DNA from: Candidatus Rokuibacteriota bacterium
Lineage (GTDB): Bacteria > Methylomirabilota > Methylomirabilia > Rokubacteriales > JACPHL01
DNA length: 15,384 nucleotides
NCBI GenBank assembly: GCA_016188625.1
Contig: JACPHL010000280.1
Coordinates: 1-15,384, forward strand
Direction: 5' to 3'
This document shows, one piece after another, positions 5,762 through 12,653 of the stretch. Both the position numbers and the translations under genes were made by a program. The notes beneath the pieces were generated by a model. That model saw only the letters and a list, made by a program, of their open reading frames with translations, searched no databases and had not been told where the DNA came from. Position 1 is the first letter of the stretch. The number at the start of each line of letters is the position of its first letter.

Positions 5762-6806
5762 GCTCGATCCCGCCCGAAGAGGCTCACGAGCACCGTCGCG
5801 GTGTTCCCGCCCAGGGTGTGGGCCAGCCCGATCCGCGCCCCCTCGACCTGGCGCGGCCCCGCCTCGCCCCGGAGCTGGGTGGCCAGCTCGGCGATCTGGG
5901 CGGCGCCCGTCGCCCCGATCGGGTGCCCCTTCGCCTTCAGCCCCCCCGAGGGGTTGACCGGGACCTTCCCGCCCAGCGCGGTCCACCCCTTCTCCGCGGC
6001 GATCCCGCCGGTGCCCGGCTCGAAGAGGCCGAGCCCCTCGGTGGCGACGATCTCGGCGATGGTGAAGCAGTCGTGCAGCTCCACCACGTCCACGTCCTGG
6101 GGACCGAGCCCGGCCTGCCGGTAGGCGGCCTGGGCCGCGCGCTCGGTGGCCAGGGCCCGCGAGAGATCGCGCTTGGCGTGGAGGCACATCTCGTCCCCGG
6201 CCTGGGCGCTGGCGAGGACCCAGACCGGCTTCCGCGTCCGGGTCGCCACCTCCTCGGAGGCGATGACGACCGCCGCCGCCCCGTCCGAGAACGGGCAGCA
6301 GTCGTAGAGCTTGAGCGGGTCGGCGATCAGGGCGCTCTTCAGGACCTGCTCGAGGGTGATCTCCTTCTGGAACTGCGCCTTGGGGTTGAGGGCGCCGTGG
6401 CGGTGGTTCTTGACGGCCACGTGGGCCCGAAGACCTCCGTGGAGCGGTCGGTCGGCATCGTGAGGACCCGCTCGGCCCCGCCCACCATGACGACGTCCGC
6501 GGCGCCGGAGGCCACCTCGAAGAGGGCGTGGCGGAAGGCGGCGTGGCTCGAGGCGCAGGCGGTCTCGAAGCGGGTGGCCGGGAGGTGGGCCACCCCGAGG
6601 GCGGAGGCCATCTGGGGGCCCATGTGGAGCTGCCGCTCCCCGGACTCGCCCACCACGTTGCCGACGTAGATCGCCTCGAGGCGCTCGGGCCCCAGGTCGG
6701 CGTCGGCCAACGCCTCGACCGCCGCCTCCGCGAACAGCTCCGCGCAGGTCCGCTCGTGCCGGCCGAACTTCGTCACCCCGACTCCGACCACCGCCACCTT
6801 GCGCAT
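5758..6806 (-). pseudogene. SCP2-type thiolase (acetyl-CoA acetyltransferase family), internal deletion and frameshift
   Basis: The 5' part (6806 down to about 6425) reads MRKVAVVGVGVTKFG through ETACASSHAAF, with nucleophile Cys84, to RSTEVFG near residue 127. The 3' part, in another frame from about 6420, reads VAVKNHRHGALNPKAQF through ELHDCF and GGLKAKGHPIGATGAAQ to the stop. Together they make about 347 residues, against roughly 385-390 for the family. The segment usually lying between these blocks (a helix ending in a RRHMHEYGTT-like stretch) is absent, so about 120 bp are missing and the frame is lost. ATG 6806 has AAGGAG upstream. Either a true pseudogene or an assembly gap at the GGGCCCAC junction (6422-6429). 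The 3' piece could be translated from GTG 6420 but would lack the catalytic cysteine. Confidence 0.85.
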
Positions 6807-6850
6807 CGAGGTCTCCTTTTCTCTCCGGAGGTTGAAGCGCTTACCGCCTC

Positions 6851-6856
6851 ATTGTA
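6851..6856 (-). promoter_or_regulatory. Candidate -10 box for the thiolase gene
   Basis: On the - strand, TACAAT (6856-6851) matches the -10 consensus at 5/6 and lies 45 bases before the ATG; no good -35 is visible. The 91-bp divergent region also holds the 8-bp palindromes AAGCGCTT (6835-6842) and TGCTAGCA (6883-6890). The second overlaps TAGCAT (6886-6891), a possible -10 for the oxidoreductase on the + strand, which would give an almost leaderless transcript. Confidence 0.35.
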
Positions 6857-6897
6857 CCGGAAAGTTCGGCGGCGGGGAAGTGTGCTAGCATGGGCCC

Positions 6898-7911
6898 ATG
6901 GCGGCGCTGGGGCTCTGTCTCCTCGGCTGCGGCTACATCGCCCGCCGCCACGCCCAGGCCGCCCGATCCCTCCGGCCGGAGGTCGCGCTCTCCTTCGCCA
7001 GCCGCGACCCCGACCGGGCGGAGGCGTACCGGAGGGCCTTCCGCGGGGTCGCGGCCTTTGCCGACTACGAGGCGGCGGCCCGCGACCCGCGGGTCCACGC
7101 CGTCCTGATCTGCACCCCGCATCACCTCCACGCCGCCCACGCGACCCTGGCCTTCCGCCACGGCAAGCACGTTTTGGTCGAGAAGCCGATCGCCGGCAAT
7201 CTGGAGGAGGCCGACGAGATGATCGCCGGGGCGCGGCGCGCCGGGGTCGTCCTCATGGTCGCCGAGAACTTCTGGTTCATGCCGGCGATGGCCGCCGCGC
7301 GGCGGCTCGTCCGGGAAGGGCGCCTCGGCGCGGTCTCGTAGATCCACCTCGCGGCGCGCGGCTACCGGGTCCCCGCGGCCTGGCGGCGACGCCGTGAGGA
7401 GGCGGGGGGCGGGGCCTTGATCGACGGCGGGATCCACTATGTCAACCTCCTCCGTCAGTGCGGGGGGGAGGTGGCGGCGGTCTACGCCCTCCGCCCGCCC
7501 CAGACGATCACGGAGATGGAGGGGGAGGACAGCGTCTCTCTCCTGGCCCGCCTCCGCTCGGGCGCGGTCGGCGTCCTGGTGAACTCCATCGGGACGCCGG
7601 GGATCGCGCGGACCCAGTGCTCCTCGGTCTCGGGGAGCGAGGGGACCCTCTTCATCGACAACCGCGGCCGGTTCCTCCTGCTCCGGGCTCGCCGGGGGCG
7701 CCGCTTCCGGGTCTTCCTCCGCGACAGCCGCGGCCACGGCGCCATGCTGCGGGAGTTCGTGGCGGCCATCCGGGACCGGCGGCAGCCGGCGACGACCGGA
7801 GAGGAAGGGCGGCGCGATCTGGCCGTCGTGCTCGCGGCCTACAGATCCCTCGCCCTCGGGAGACCGGTCGAGCTCTCCGCCCCTGACCCGCGCCCGGGCG
7901 GTTTCACCTGA
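6898..7911 (+). pseudogene. Gfo/Idh/MocA-family NAD(P)-dependent oxidoreductase interrupted by an in-frame TAG
   Basis: One continuous frame of 338 codons with a single amber codon at 148 (7339-7341). Upstream is the Rossmann part: LCLLGCGYIARRHA (Gly10, Gly12), ICTPHHLHAAHA, VLVEKPIAG (Glu95-Lys96-Pro97) and MVAENFWFMPA. Downstream is the C-terminal substrate domain: IHLAARGYRVPAAW, GGALIDGGIHYVNLLR with the usual catalytic histidine, and a last helix REFVAAIRDRR. Relatives commonly have Gln or another residue at the stop (G-x-V-x-IHLAA), and TAG is one transition from CAG. No other damage is seen, so this is a recent nonsense mutation, a base error in the assembly or, less likely, readthrough. 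Members reduce sugars or related metabolites; the substrate is unknown. Confidence 0.85.
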
Positions 7912-7955
7912 GGACCGGTTGTGTGTGGAAGGCCTCACATCGTGGATGTCCGTTC

Positions 7956-7986
7956 CTTCACAGGACCTCGTCGGTGGCGGAATAAT
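7956..7986 (+). promoter_or_regulatory. Possible promoter of the Pro-Cys-Ala repeat gene
   Basis: TTCACA (7956-7961, 5/6) and AATAAT (7981-7986, 5/6) are separated by 19 bp, longer than ideal. Transcription would start around 7993 and include both leader hairpins. A 5-bp inverted repeat ACATC-GTG-GATGT (7936-7948) lies just upstream. Confidence 0.35.
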
Positions 7987-7998
7987 CCTCGATTCGCC

Positions 7999-8039
7999 GA
8001 CTGTTGATAGTACAACAGTCTGCCCTGACGCCTCAGGGC
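7999..8039 (+). promoter_or_regulatory. Two adjacent perfect hairpins in the leader of the repeat-protein gene
   Basis: Hairpin 1 is GACTGTTG-ATAGTA-CAACAGTC (7999-8020), an 8-bp stem. Hairpin 2 is GCCCTGA-CGCC-TCAGGGC (8022-8039), a 7-bp stem. They are one base apart and end two bases before the GGAGGGGAGG ribosome site. Such an arrangement can control translation or mRNA decay; no known riboswitch is recognised. Hairpin 1 is palindromic enough that a DNA operator is an alternative. Confidence 0.5.
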
Positions 8040-8058
8040 CGGAGGGGAGGTGAAATCC

Positions 8059-8406
8059 ATGTGTCGGCGAATCCTGGCGGTCGTCACCCTCCTCAGCTTC
8101 TTCATGGTCTTCGGCAGCGCGGTGGGGGTCCTGGACGTCGAGGCCGCGTCGCACGCCAAGCAGCCCTGCGCGGCGAAGCAGCCCTGCGCGGCCAAACAAC
8201 CCTGCGCGGCCCAGCCGTGCGCCGCCAAGCAGCCCTGCGCGGCCCAACCGTGCGCGGCGAAGCAGCCGTGCGCGACGAACCCCTGCGCCGCCAAGAACCC
8301 GTGCGCGGCGAAGCAACCCTGTGCCGCCCAGCCGTGTGCCGCCAAGAACCCCTGCGCCGCGAAGAACCCCTGCGCCGCCAACCCGTGCGCGGCGAAGAAG
8401 AAGTAG
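8059..8406 (+). CDS. Small exported Pro-Cys-Ala repeat protein
   Basis: A 115-residue protein. Residues 1-31 look like a signal peptide (CRRILAVVTLLSFFMVFGSA... VEA-AS). The rest is a low-complexity array of 14 units ending in PCA, with spacings AKQPCA, AQPCA, AKNPCA, TNPCA and ANPCA, finishing AAKKK. There is one cysteine per 5-6 residues and no hydrophobic core, so it is probably disordered or metal/thiol-bridged outside the cytoplasm. ATG 8059 is chosen because GGAGGGGAGG (8041-8050) lies at proper distance; an in-frame GTG at 8050 touches that site. It stands alone, with hairpins before and after it. I do not recognise a function. Metal or heme capture, redox buffering and envelope cross-linking are guesses. 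Synonymous changes between units suggest selection on the protein rather than a recent DNA slippage product. Confidence 0.75.
   Translation: MCRRILAVVTLLSFFMVFGSAVGVLDVEAASHAKQPCAAKQPCAAKQPCAAQPCAAKQPCAAQPCAAKQPCATNPCAAKNPCAAKQPCAAQPCAAKNPCAAKNPCAANPCAAKKK
8155..8400 (+). repeat. Coding tandem repeat, units of 15 or 18 bp
   Basis: Units of the type ccctgcgcggcgaagcag (18 bp) and a 15-bp variant encode the PCA array. Third positions vary between units (tgc/tgt, gcg/gcc, aag/aaa). Unit number may be prone to change by slippage. Confidence 0.85.
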
Positions 8407-8417
8407 CCTGAAAGCGC

Positions 8418-8446
8418 GCGGCCCTGCCCGGGCAGGGCAGGGCCGC
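8418..8446. terminator. Strong stem-loop between convergent genes, bidirectional terminator candidate
   Basis: GCGGCCCTGCCC pairs perfectly over 12 bp with GGGCAGGGCCGC around a GGGCA loop, 12 bases after the repeat-protein stop and before the 3' end of the pyrophosphatase gene. No T-run follows in either direction, so it fits this genome's U-less stem-loop style. Confidence 0.6.
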
Positions 8447-8504
8447 CAGTGTCTTCGCCGACGCCCCTCCTCGAGGTCCTGGGGCAATAGCGGGCGGCCG
8501 GACC

Positions 8505-8999
8505 TCAGCGCGCGCGCTCGGCGTGACGGCGGCGGGCCGCGGCCACGCGCTCCCGGGCCGCCTCGGCCCCCTCCCACCCGCCGACGGTCGTCTCCTTGCT
8601 CTCCAGATCCTTGTAGACCTTGAAGAAGTGGCGGATCTCGTCGAGGAGGTGCCGGGGCACGTCCCCGAGGTCGCGGATCCAGTTCCACTGGGGGTCCCGG
8701 ATCGGCACGCAGAGGACCTTCTCGTCCGGCCCCTTCTCGTCGGCCATGTGGAAGAGCCCGACCGGCCGGCAGCGGATCATGCACCCCGAGAAGGTGGGCT
8801 CCCCGAGGAGGACCAGGGCGTCCAGCGCGTCCCCGTCCTCGGCGAGCGTGTCCGGGATGAAGCCGTAGTCCCCCGGGTACTGGACCGAGGAGAAGAGCAT
8901 CCGGTCGAGGAAGAACCGGCCGGTCTCGTGGTCCAGCTCGTACTTGTTCCGGCTCCCCTTGGGGATCTCGACCAGCACCAGGATCTCGTCCTCGCCCAT
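8505..8999 (-). CDS. ppa: Inorganic pyrophosphatase, family I
   Basis: This soluble enzyme hydrolyses PPi to two phosphates, pulling biosynthetic reactions forward. With the chosen start it has 164 residues. Recognisable family I blocks are [17 protein letters not shown] (Lys14, Glu21), [13 protein letters not shown], the metal-binding signature EDGDALDAL (Asp55, Asp57, Asp60, with Ala where Pro or Glu is usual), [10 protein letters not shown] and [16 protein letters not shown] 8999 is preferred because GGAGAGAGG sits immediately upstream. ATG 9023, with GGGGGAA upstream, would add eight poorly informative residues (MSNGGGER). It follows the M20 gene on the same strand after a short gap and is probably co-transcribed. 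The assignment is firm. Confidence 0.95.
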   Translation of the reverse strand: MGEDEILVLVEIPKGSRNKYELDHETGRFFLDRMLFSSVQYPGDYGFIPDTLAEDGDALDALVLLGEPTFSGCMIRCRPVGLFHMADEKGPDEKVLCVPIRDPQWNWIRDLGDVPRHLLDEIRHFFKVYKDLESKETTVGGWEGAEAARERVAAARRRHAERAR

Positions 9000-9046
9000 C
9001 CTCTCTCCCCCGCCGTTCGACATGGCGCGTTCCCCCGCCGTCGGGC

Positions 9047-10240
9047 TCAGCGAGTCCGGGCGAACTCCGCCTTCGCGGCCCCGAGCGCCTCCGGGTCCGC
9101 CAGGAGGTCGAGCGCGGTCATGGCCAGGGCCTTGGCCGCGGCCACCATCCCGGCGCGGGCGAGCGGGGAGCGGGCGGCCTCGACGAAACCCCGAGAGTGG
9201 GCGGGCACGCCGTCGGGGGCGGTGCGGATGTACGGGTGGATGGTCGGCAGGGCCTGGCTGACGTTGCCGGCATCGGTGGAGCCGTAGCCCGCCTCGGTGT
9301 CCTCGGCGTCCACGGCGAACCCGATGCGGCCGAGGTTCTTGCCGAAGAGATCGAGCATGGCGTGGTTCGGCTTCAAGGGGTCGTGGATGACCGGGTCGAA
9401 GGCGACCCGGACCCGACACCCCGTGGCGGTCGCCGCGCCCTCCGCCGCCGCCTCGAACCGCCGGCGGAGCTCCTCGAGGTACCCTTTGTCGAGCGCGCGG
9501 AGGTAGAACTCGGCCGCCGTGTACTCGGGGATGATGTTGGCCTTCTCGCCGCCGACGGTGATGATCCCGTGGACGCGGGCGTCCGGGCGGAGCTGCTGGC
9601 GCATGGCGTCCGCGGCGTTGAAGAGCCCGATCATGGCGTTGAGGGCGTTCACCCCCTGCCACGGCGCCGCGTGGGCGGCCTTCCCGAAGTACTCGACCTT
9701 GCACGCCGCGAGGCCGAGCGACGGCCGCCAGAGCTGGGTGCTCGATCGCGGGTGGATCATCATGGCCGCGTCCACGTCCCGGAAGACGCCGGCCTCCATG
9801 AGGCGCACCTTCCCCGCGCCCCCCTCCTCCGCGGGGGTCCCGATCACGACAACCCGGCCCGCGGGGGGTCGGCCCGGGAGCGCCGCGGCCAGGGCCGCGC
9901 CGGCCCCCGCCGCCGCCGCGGCGATGATGTTGTGCCCGCAGGCGTGGCCGATCCCGGGCAGGGCGTCGTACTCGGCGAGGATCGCCACGGTCGGCCCCGA
10001 TCTGGCGCCCGGCACCTCGGCGCGGAAGGCGGTGGCGAGTCCCCCCGCGCCGCGCTCCACCCTCAGGCCGTGCGCCTCGAGGAGCTCGGCGAGCCAGGCG
10101 GCGGCCTTCGCCTCCCGGTAGGCGAGCTCGGGGCTGGCGTGGATGCGGAGGGCGAGCCCCCAGAGCTCCTCGGCCAGCCGATCCACGGTCTCGGCGAGGC
10201 CCGCCTTGAGTCGCTCGACGTCGGGGAGGGGACCTTCCAC
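9047..10240 (-). CDS. M20-family amidohydrolase/peptidase (AbgB/PM20D2-like)
   Basis: A 397-residue metal-dependent hydrolase that should cleave an amide or peptide bond of a small substrate. The catalytic domain shows [18 protein letters not shown] (about 87-104, with metal-binding His103) and [11 protein letters not shown] (about 134-144, catalytic and metal-binding glutamates). The dimerisation domain holds [17 protein letters not shown], and the C-terminal [17 protein letters not shown] is typical of AbgB-like members. The substrate cannot be read; p-aminobenzoyl-glutamate, dipeptides and N-acyl amino acids are options. GTG 10240 lacks a Shine-Dalgarno site but lies only a few bases after the predicted transcription start, so the mRNA may be leaderless. 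A start a few codons downstream is possible. The pyrophosphatase gene follows. Confidence 0.88.
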   Translation of the reverse strand: MEGPLPDVERLKAGLAETVDRLAEELWGLALRIHASPELAYREAKAAAWLAELLEAHGLRVERGAGGLATAFRAEVPGARSGPTVAILAEYDALPGIGHACGHNIIAAAAAGAGAALAAALPGRPPAGRVVVIGTPAEEGGAGKVRLMEAGVFRDVDAAMMIHPRSSTQLWRPSLGLAACKVEYFGKAAHAAPWQGVNALNAMIGLFNAADAMRQQLRPDARVHGIITVGGEKANIIPEYTAAEFYLRALDKGYLEELRRRFEAAAEGAATATGCRVRVAFDPVIHDPLKPNHAMLDLFGKNLGRIGFAVDAEDTEAGYGSTDAGNVSQALPTIHPYIRTAPDGVPAHSRGFVEAARSPLARAGMVAAAKALAMTALDLLADPEALGAAKAEFARTR

Positions 10241-10248
10241 GTCAAGGG

Positions 10249-10277
10249 AGTGTAGGGACGATCCCGGGGGCTGTCAA
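10249..10277 (-). promoter_or_regulatory. Promoter of the M20 amidohydrolase gene
   Basis: On the - strand: perfect TTGACA (10277-10272), 17-bp spacer, TACACT (10254-10249, 4/6). Transcription should start near 10242, two or so bases before the GTG at 10240, so a leaderless mRNA is predicted. Confidence 0.65.
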
Positions 10278-10294
10278 GGACCGGGGCCGCGTCC

Positions 10295-10303
10295 TGCTAT
10301 AAT
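10295..10303 (+). promoter_or_regulatory. Extended -10 promoter of the YbaK-like gene
   Basis: TGC followed by a perfect TATAAT (10298-10303) gives an extended -10; the -35 is poor (GTCAAG at 10273-10278, 19-bp spacing) and overlaps the -35 of the divergent M20 promoter. Transcription would start near 10310, leaving CAGGAG as the ribosome site. Confidence 0.6.
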
Positions 10304-10324
10304 CCGGCACACGGTCAGGAGACG

Positions 10325-10798
10325 ATGCGCGGGCGCGAGCTGGAGACGGTGAAGGCGTGGGTCGCCGCGCGGAGCGGGGTGGTGAGCTTCCACCAGCTCT
10401 CCGAGGAGACCCCGACGGTGGCGGAGACGGCCAGGGTCCTGGGCGTCCCCCCCGACGCGGTCATGAAATCCCTCCTCTTCCACGTGGCCGGGGCCTTTCA
10501 CCTGATCATCGCCAATGGGGAGCGGAAGGTCAGCGAGCGGCGGCTCGCCGAGGCGTTCGGCGTCGGGCGGAAGAGGGTGCGGATGGCCTCGGCCGACGAG
10601 GCCCTGGCCCACACGGGGTTCCGGGTGGGAACGATGCCCCCCTTCGGCCACCCCCGGCCGCTCCCGACCGTGGTGGACCGGGCCGCGCTACTCCAAGGGC
10701 GTCTCTGGGGCGGGACCGGCGACCCCCTGGTCCTCTGCTCCGTCACCCCGCCGGAGCTCGTCCGCCTGACCGAGGCCCGGGTGATGGAGGTCACGTAA
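10325..10798 (+). CDS. YbaK/ProX-family aminoacyl-tRNA deacylase
   Basis: A 157-residue single-domain protein of the YbaK/EbsC superfamily, which hydrolyses mischarged aminoacyl-tRNA such as Cys- or Ala-tRNA(Pro) in trans. Family blocks seen are ETARVLGVPPDAVMKSLLF (catalytic Lys48), GERKVSERRLAEAFG, GFRVGTMPPFGHPRPLPTVV, and GGTGDPLVLCSVTPPEL. Length is normal for the family. ATG 10325 follows a CAGGAG ribosome site and an extended -10 promoter. It is divergent from the M20 gene over 84 bp and apparently monocistronic, being followed within 3 bp of its stop by the terminal-inverted-repeat element. Which tRNA is edited cannot be read. The family is firm. Confidence 0.92.
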   Translation: MRGRELETVKAWVAARSGVVSFHQLSEETPTVAETARVLGVPPDAVMKSLLFHVAGAFHLIIANGERKVSERRLAEAFGVGRKRVRMASADEALAHTGFRVGTMPPFGHPRPLPTVVDRAALLQGRLWGGTGDPLVLCSVTPPELVRLTEARVMEVT

Positions 10799-10800
10799 GC

Positions 10801-10994
10801 AGCGCCCGAGCGGGAGGCGCCGGCCCCTCGCTCCACACGCTCCACGGCGCACCCGCCTATGGCTCGCCGGGCGGGGCCCCTCCTCTTTGTCCTCCGCTCG
10901 CCTGTCGGCTTCCCCACCCGGCTCGCTCATGGCGGGGACCCGCGCCGCTCCGCTTAACGTTCCGCTCGGGGCCGCCGCCTCCCACTCGGGCGCT
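10801..10994. repeat. Dispersed MITE-like repeat with terminal inverted repeats, copy B
   Basis: The better-preserved copy. The left end AGCGCCCGAGCGGGAGGCG (10801-10819) is the inverse of the right end CGCCTCCCACTCGGGCGCT (10976-10994) with one mismatch in 19. Over 30 bases (10801-10830 versus 10965-10994) the arms match at 26. The interior matches copy A (5058-5246) closely and in the same orientation. The element begins 3 bases after the YbaK-like stop and no target-site duplication was found. No transposase is present in the window, so any mobility would depend on one elsewhere. Confidence 0.82.
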
Positions 10995-11021
10995 CGATTT
11001 GGGGGCGAAGCCCCCTTCGAG
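10993..11021. terminator. GGGGGC-GAA-GCCCCC stem-loop, terminator-like
   Basis: An inner 6-bp stem (11001-11015) with a GAA loop is enclosed by CTCGA / TCGAG (10993-10997 and 11017-11021). It sits at the right end of repeat copy B, between convergent genes. There is no T-run; its role is inferred from similarity to the stem-loops at 5355 and 15357. Confidence 0.45.
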
Positions 11022-11043
11022 TTATGGGTCTTCCGACTTTCGA

Positions 11044-11079
11044 GTGGGTGATGGGGCCCCGGCGGCCGGCCTCACCCAC
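11044..11079. terminator. Long stem-loop GTGGGTGA...TCACCCAC between convergent genes
   Basis: A perfect 8-bp stem encloses a 20-base GC-rich loop that can itself partly pair. It lies 25 bases beyond the VOC gene stop and may end transcription from that side. The 305-bp gene-free stretch 10799-11103 holds only this, the previous stem-loop and repeat copy B. Confidence 0.45.
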
Positions 11080-11103
11080 ACGAGATGTCCTGAAGAGCCA
11101 GAG

Positions 11104-11532
11104 TTATTTAGGGGCGGGAGGGGCTTCCACCAGCTCGAGGACGTTCCCGTCCGGATCCCGGGTGAAGCCTCGGCGCGCCCCGTCGGGCGCGGGGGCCGCG
11201 GGCCAGAAGGGGTGGCCCTCGCGCTCGAGCCGCTCGACGAGGGGTTCGAACCCCCCGACCCTGAAGGCCAGGTGGCGGACCCGGCCTGCGAAGCGCTCGG
11301 CGGCGTCGCCGACGGAGCGGTCCGGGGGCGGGACGATCAGGTGGAGCTGGAAGGCCCCCAGGCCGTACCAGGCCCCGGGGAAGCCCAGGTCGGGCCGGGG
11401 GATCTCGGGGAGCCCGAGGAGGCGGCCGTAGAACTCCCGGGCCCGCGGGAGGTCGCGGACCAGGATGCCCGCGTGGAGGAATCCGTGCACCGCGGCCGGC
11501 GCCGGCTCGGCCGGCCGCCCTGCGACCGTCAC
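11104..11532 (-). CDS. VOC-superfamily (glyoxalase/bleomycin-resistance/dioxygenase) protein
   Basis: A 142-residue single VOC module pair. The two beta-alpha-beta-beta-beta repeats start at GFLHAGILVRDLPRAREFYG and RVRHLAFRVGGFEPLVERLE. Possible metal ligands at the usual places are His20, His64 (FQLHLIV), His87 and Glu133 (GNVLELVE). DPDGNVLELVE is the typical last strand. Such proteins bind a divalent metal and act on small substrates or antibiotics; the reaction here is unknown. GTG 11532 overlaps the stop of the response-regulator gene as GTGA, so the two are co-translated. This is an odd pairing, since nothing links VOC enzymes to HD-GYP signalling. The stop TAA lies in a short AT-rich stretch before the stem-loops. 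Confidence 0.85.
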   Translation of the reverse strand: MTVAGRPAEPAPAAVHGFLHAGILVRDLPRAREFYGRLLGLPEIPRPDLGFPGAWYGLGAFQLHLIVPPPDRSVGDAAERFAGRVRHLAFRVGGFEPLVERLEREGHPFWPAAPAPDGARRGFTRDPDGNVLELVEAPPAPK

Positions 11533-12596
11533 TCCAGGCTCTTCCGGCGGATCTCCTCGAGCCGCTCGAGGGGGAGGGAGAGGAAGACCTCGACGAGCCT
11601 CGGATCGAAGTGGGTGCCGGCCGAGCGCTTGATCTCCTCCAGGGCCACCTGGGGGCTGATCGCCTTCGAGTACGGCCGGTCCACGGTCATGGCGTCGAAG
11701 GCGTCCACGATGGCGAAGATCCTGGCCCCGAGCGGGATCTCCTCGCCCTTGAGCCCCATGGGGTACCCGGTCCCGTCCCAGCGCTCGTGGTGGTGGAGGA
11801 CCACGGGGATGGCCCCCTTCAGGAACTCGATGCGGGAGAGGAGCTGGCCGCCCAGCTCGGCGTGGGTCCGCATCACCTTCCACTCCTCGGGGGAGAGGGG
11901 GCCCGGCTTGAGCAGGATCGAGTCGGGGATCCCGATCTTGCCGATGTCGTGGAGGAGCACGCCGCGCTCGACGTCGGTCAGGAGGGGCTCCTCGATGCCC
12001 GCCGCCTCGGCCAGCATCCGGGCGTACCCCACCACCCGCTGGGAGTGCGCCTGGGTGCCGACGTCGCGGGTGTCCAGGGCCGAGCCGAGGGCCTCCAGGG
12101 TCTGACGGTAGGCCGCCGCGGTGGAATCGAGGGCCCGGGATAGCTGCCAGGTCTGCTCCTCGACGCGCTGCTCGAGCGTGGCCTGGTGCTCCCGGTTCTC
12201 GATGGTGAGCCGCCGCCGCTCCAGGGCGCGCTCGGCCGCGATCCGCAGCTCGTCGAAGTTGACCGGCTTCAGGATGTAGTCCGCGGCCCCGAGCTTGAGC
12301 GATTCGATGGCGGTCTTCACGTCGCCGAAGCCGGTCAGGACGACGACGGCGACGTCGGGGTCGAGCGCCTTCGCCCCGCGCAGGAGCTCCACCCCGTCCA
12401 TCACCGGCATCTTGAGGTCCGTCACCACCAGGGGAGGGCGACGGGCGCGGAAGACCTCGAGCCCCTCCTGCCCGTGCTCGGCCGCGAAGCTCCTGTACCC
12501 GATCCCGCTGAAGAGCTCGCTCAGCACCTGGCGGATCGGGGGGTCATCCTCGACGATCAGCACCTCGACGGGGCGCTCCGCCGGACCCTCTTCCAT
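11529..12596 (-). CDS. Response regulator with REC and HD-GYP domains (putative c-di-GMP phosphodiesterase)
   Basis: A 355-residue protein. The receiver domain (about 10-125) has the acidic pair Asp17-Asp18, phospho-acceptor Asp60 (VVTDLKMP), Thr88 and Lys110 (YILKPV). A coiled-coil linker (about 118-165, EREHQATLEQRVEEQ-like) leads to the HD-GYP domain with His184, His215-Asp216 (LLHDIGK), HHHERWDGTGYP (GYP 276-278) and DAFDAMTVDRPYS. All key residues appear intact, so phosphorylation should switch hydrolysis of c-di-GMP or a related dinucleotide. No partner histidine kinase is in the window. ATG 12596 is preferred because GGGAG sits five bases upstream; GTG 12602 overlaps that site. It is driven by a strong promoter at 12653-12682 and coupled to the VOC gene. 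Confidence 0.93.
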   Translation of the reverse strand: MEEGPAERPVEVLIVEDDPPIRQVLSELFSGIGYRSFAAEHGQEGLEVFRARRPPLVVTDLKMPVMDGVELLRGAKALDPDVAVVVLTGFGDVKTAIESLKLGAADYILKPVNFDELRIAAERALERRRLTIENREHQATLEQRVEEQTWQLSRALDSTAAAYRQTLEALGSALDTRDVGTQAHSQRVVGYARMLAEAAGIEEPLLTDVERGVLLHDIGKIGIPDSILLKPGPLSPEEWKVMRTHAELGGQLLSRIEFLKGAIPVVLHHHERWDGTGYPMGLKGEEIPLGARIFAIVDAFDAMTVDRPYSKAISPQVALEEIKRSAGTHFDPRLVEVFLSLPLERLEEIRRKSLE

Positions 12597-12640
12597 GGTC
12601 ACTCCCTGCCGCTCCCTACGCTCTCCAAGATTGGCCTGAA

Positions 12641-12653
12641 TGAAAGTCTTTCA
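12641..12653. promoter_or_regulatory. Perfect palindrome TGAAAG-T-CTTTCA at the transcription start
   Basis: A 13-bp perfect inverted repeat centred near the predicted start site of the response-regulator promoter and abutting its -10. This is a typical repressor position. The binding protein is unknown. Confidence 0.5.

Noticed and set aside
7339-7341. Pyrrolysine or amber recoding in the oxidoreductase
   Set aside because: Genes around it use TAG as an ordinary terminator and there is no pyl gene in view; a nonsense change or base error is simpler.
8155-8400. CRISPR-like array of short repeats
   Set aside because: Units are 15-18 bp, directly adjacent without unique spacers, and are read in frame as Pro-Cys-Ala repeats behind a signal peptide. 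No cas genes are nearby.
6841-8784. 647-codon - strand frame opposite the oxidoreductase and Pro-Cys-Ala gene
   Set aside because: It consists of repetitive Arg/Gly/Leu runs with no recognisable domain. It mirrors the codon bias of the + strand genes and crosses hairpins and promoters.
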